The position numbers were made by a program, and so were the translations under genes. The notes beneath the pieces are model-generated. The model worked only from the letters and a program-made list of their open reading frames with translations. It had not been told where the DNA came from and searched no databases. 7,088 nt of DNA from Rhizobiaceae bacterium UBA1291 (GTDB taxonomy: Bacteria > Pseudomonadota > Alphaproteobacteria > Rhizobiales > Rhizobiaceae), in the NCBI GenBank assembly GCA_002307905.1, contig DBUL01000150.1:31541-38628 (forward strand). The letters are read 5' to 3'. Positions 6,134 to 7,088 of this stretch are shown here, one piece after another. Positions within the stretch are counted from its first letter, which is position 1. The number at the start of each line of letters is the position of its first letter.

Positions 6134-7088
6134 CGCCCGCGGCATGGCCCGACGCCCAGGCCCACTGGAAATTATATCCACCGAGCCAGCCGGTGACGTC
6201 GACGCATTCGCCGATGAAATAGAGGCCGGGGACGGTTTTCGCCATCATGGTCTTCGAATCCAGCCCTGCCGTGTCGATCCCGCCGAGGGTCACTTCGGCC
6301 GTGCGATAGCCCTCTGAGCCTGCCGGCTTGATCGTCCATGCACGCAGGAAGTTCGCCGCAGCCTCCAGCGCCTTGTCCGAAAGATCGGCGAGCGGTTTTT
6401 CGAGGGCCAAGCGCTCGGCAACATATTGCGCCAGCCGCTTCGGCAGGTGCAGCGCCAGCACCGTCTGCACCGCCTGACGGCCATTCTCCTTCCTGGCCGC
6501 CTTCAGCACAGCGGCGAAATCGACATCCGGTTCGAGGGAAAGCGTGATCTCGGCCCCCTCGCGCCAATAGCTGGAGATCTGCAGGATGGCCGGACCGGAC
6601 AGGCCTCGGTGGGTGAACAGCAGGGCCTCGCGAAACGCTGTCTTGCCGTGGCGCACCTCGGCATTGACAGAAACACCGGAAAGCGGCGCAAGCTCGGCCA
6701 GCAGCACCGGATCAAGTGTCAGCGGCACCAGCCCAGGCCTCGTCTCCGTCAGCCGAAGGCCGAACTGTTCCGCGACCTTATAGGCAAAACCCGTCGCTCC
6801 CATTTTCGGGATCGATTTGCCGCCGGTGGCGATTACCACGGAAGCGGCTTGAATTTCTCCGTCCGTCGTCTGGAGGCGAAAGCCCCCCTCGCCCTTCTCG
6901 ACAGCGGAAATCTCGACTCCGAGCCGCATGTCGACCCCGCCGGAGCGCATCTCGTCGAGCAGCATGCGGATAATGTCTCGGGCGCTGTCGTCGCAGAACA
7001 ATTGGCCGAGTGTCTTCTCGTGCCAAGCGATCTTGTGCGTCTCGACCATGGCAATGAAGTCCGTCGGCGTAAAACGGGCGAGCGCCGA
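6123..7088 (-). CDS. NAD(P)/FAD-dependent oxidoreductase, HI0933/BaiN (YhiN) family, N-terminus cut by window edge
   Basis: The C-terminal 321 residues of a flavoprotein usually about 390-400 residues long; roughly 75 residues, including the FAD-binding GxGxxG Rossmann start, lie beyond the right edge. The visible part has the family's hallmarks in order: VVIATGGKSIPKMGATG (ATGG strand near the FAD site), the FTHRGLSGPAILQISS segment, EVTLGGID, and the C-terminal FAD-contact block PGLYFIGECVDVTGWLGGYN followed by FQWAWASGHAAGESV. The family (E. coli YhiN, H. influenzae HI0933) binds FAD. BaiN is linked to bile-acid dehydroxylation in gut clostridia, but the role in proteobacteria is poorly defined and no bile-acid function is implied here. 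The frame is open to the last base of the window, so the start and promoter are not visible. No neighbour suggests a pathway. Confidence 0.93.
   Translation of the reverse strand, partial: SALARFTPTDFIAMVETHKIAWHEKTLGQLFCDDSARDIIRMLLDEMRSGGVDMRLGVEISAVEKGEGGFRLQTTDGEIQAASVVIATGGKSIPKMGATGFAYKVAEQFGLRLTETRPGLVPLTLDPVLLAELAPLSGVSVNAEVRHGKTAFREALLFTHRGLSGPAILQISSYWREGAEITLSLEPDVDFAAVLKAARKENGRQAVQTVLALHLPKRLAQYVAERLALEKPLADLSDKALEAAANFLRAWTIKPAGSEGYRTAEVTLGGIDTAGLDSKTMMAKTVPGLYFIGECVDVTGWLGGYNFQWAWASGHAAGESV

Noticed and set aside
5813..6196. Plus-strand frame with a hydrophobic stretch (MAITRGLLFCLFIGAILYTA)
   Set aside because: No ribosome-binding site, it loses coding character soon after the hydrophobic part and runs into the oxidoreductase gene; the opposite-strand 47-residue ORF is the better candidate, though not certain.

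Overview
This window looks like chromosomal DNA of an alphaproteobacterium of the order Hyphomicrobiales, most likely family Rhizobiaceae. The reasons are the high GC content, the strong G/C preference at third codon positions, a 429-residue isocitrate lyase of the rhizobial type, and a GC-rich 'CCCCTCACCCTAG...CTTCTCCCCG' palindromic repeat of a kind familiar from Rhizobium and Agrobacterium intergenic regions. The genus cannot be fixed from the sequence alone.

Layout, left to right. (1) 1-754, minus strand: N-terminal 251 residues of a periplasmic putrescine/spermidine-binding protein (PotF type), cut by the left edge. (2) 882-2309, minus: a 475-residue XRE-family regulator of the ScfR/RamB type. 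(3) 2310-2548: a shared regulatory region carrying four TTTACA boxes and a good minus-strand promoter. (4) 2549-3838, plus: aceA, isocitrate lyase. (5) 3841-3949: a short hairpin and a rhizobial palindromic repeat. (6) 3950-4186, plus: an unrecognised 78-residue protein. (7) 4187-4301: a probable terminator between convergent genes. (8) 4302-4895, minus: a TetR-family regulator. (9) 4896-5041: a divergent promoter region with three copies of CATACG-N3-CGTATG. (10) 5042-5440, plus: a RidA-superfamily protein of the YjgH type that lacks the catalytic arginine. (11) 5441-6122: mostly non-coding, with a strong hairpin after the RidA-like gene, a possible ORF remnant, and a likely 47-residue single-pass membrane protein on the minus strand. 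(12) 6123-7088, minus: C-terminal 321 residues of an HI0933/BaiN-family FAD-dependent oxidoreductase, cut by the right edge.

Two regulator-target pairs organise the window. The ScfR-like protein is divergent from aceA, and RamB and PccR control acetate, glyoxylate and propionyl-CoA genes elsewhere, so it very probably governs the glyoxylate shunt and its own promoter through the TTTACA boxes. The TetR protein is divergent from the YjgH-like gene, and the triple palindrome covers a candidate promoter for that gene, so it probably represses both itself and that gene.

Nothing here is a large new system such as a defence island, CRISPR array, prophage or insertion sequence. The most useful leads are the two operator architectures, the YjgH-like protein without the catalytic arginine, the small protein downstream of aceA and the 47-residue membrane protein.
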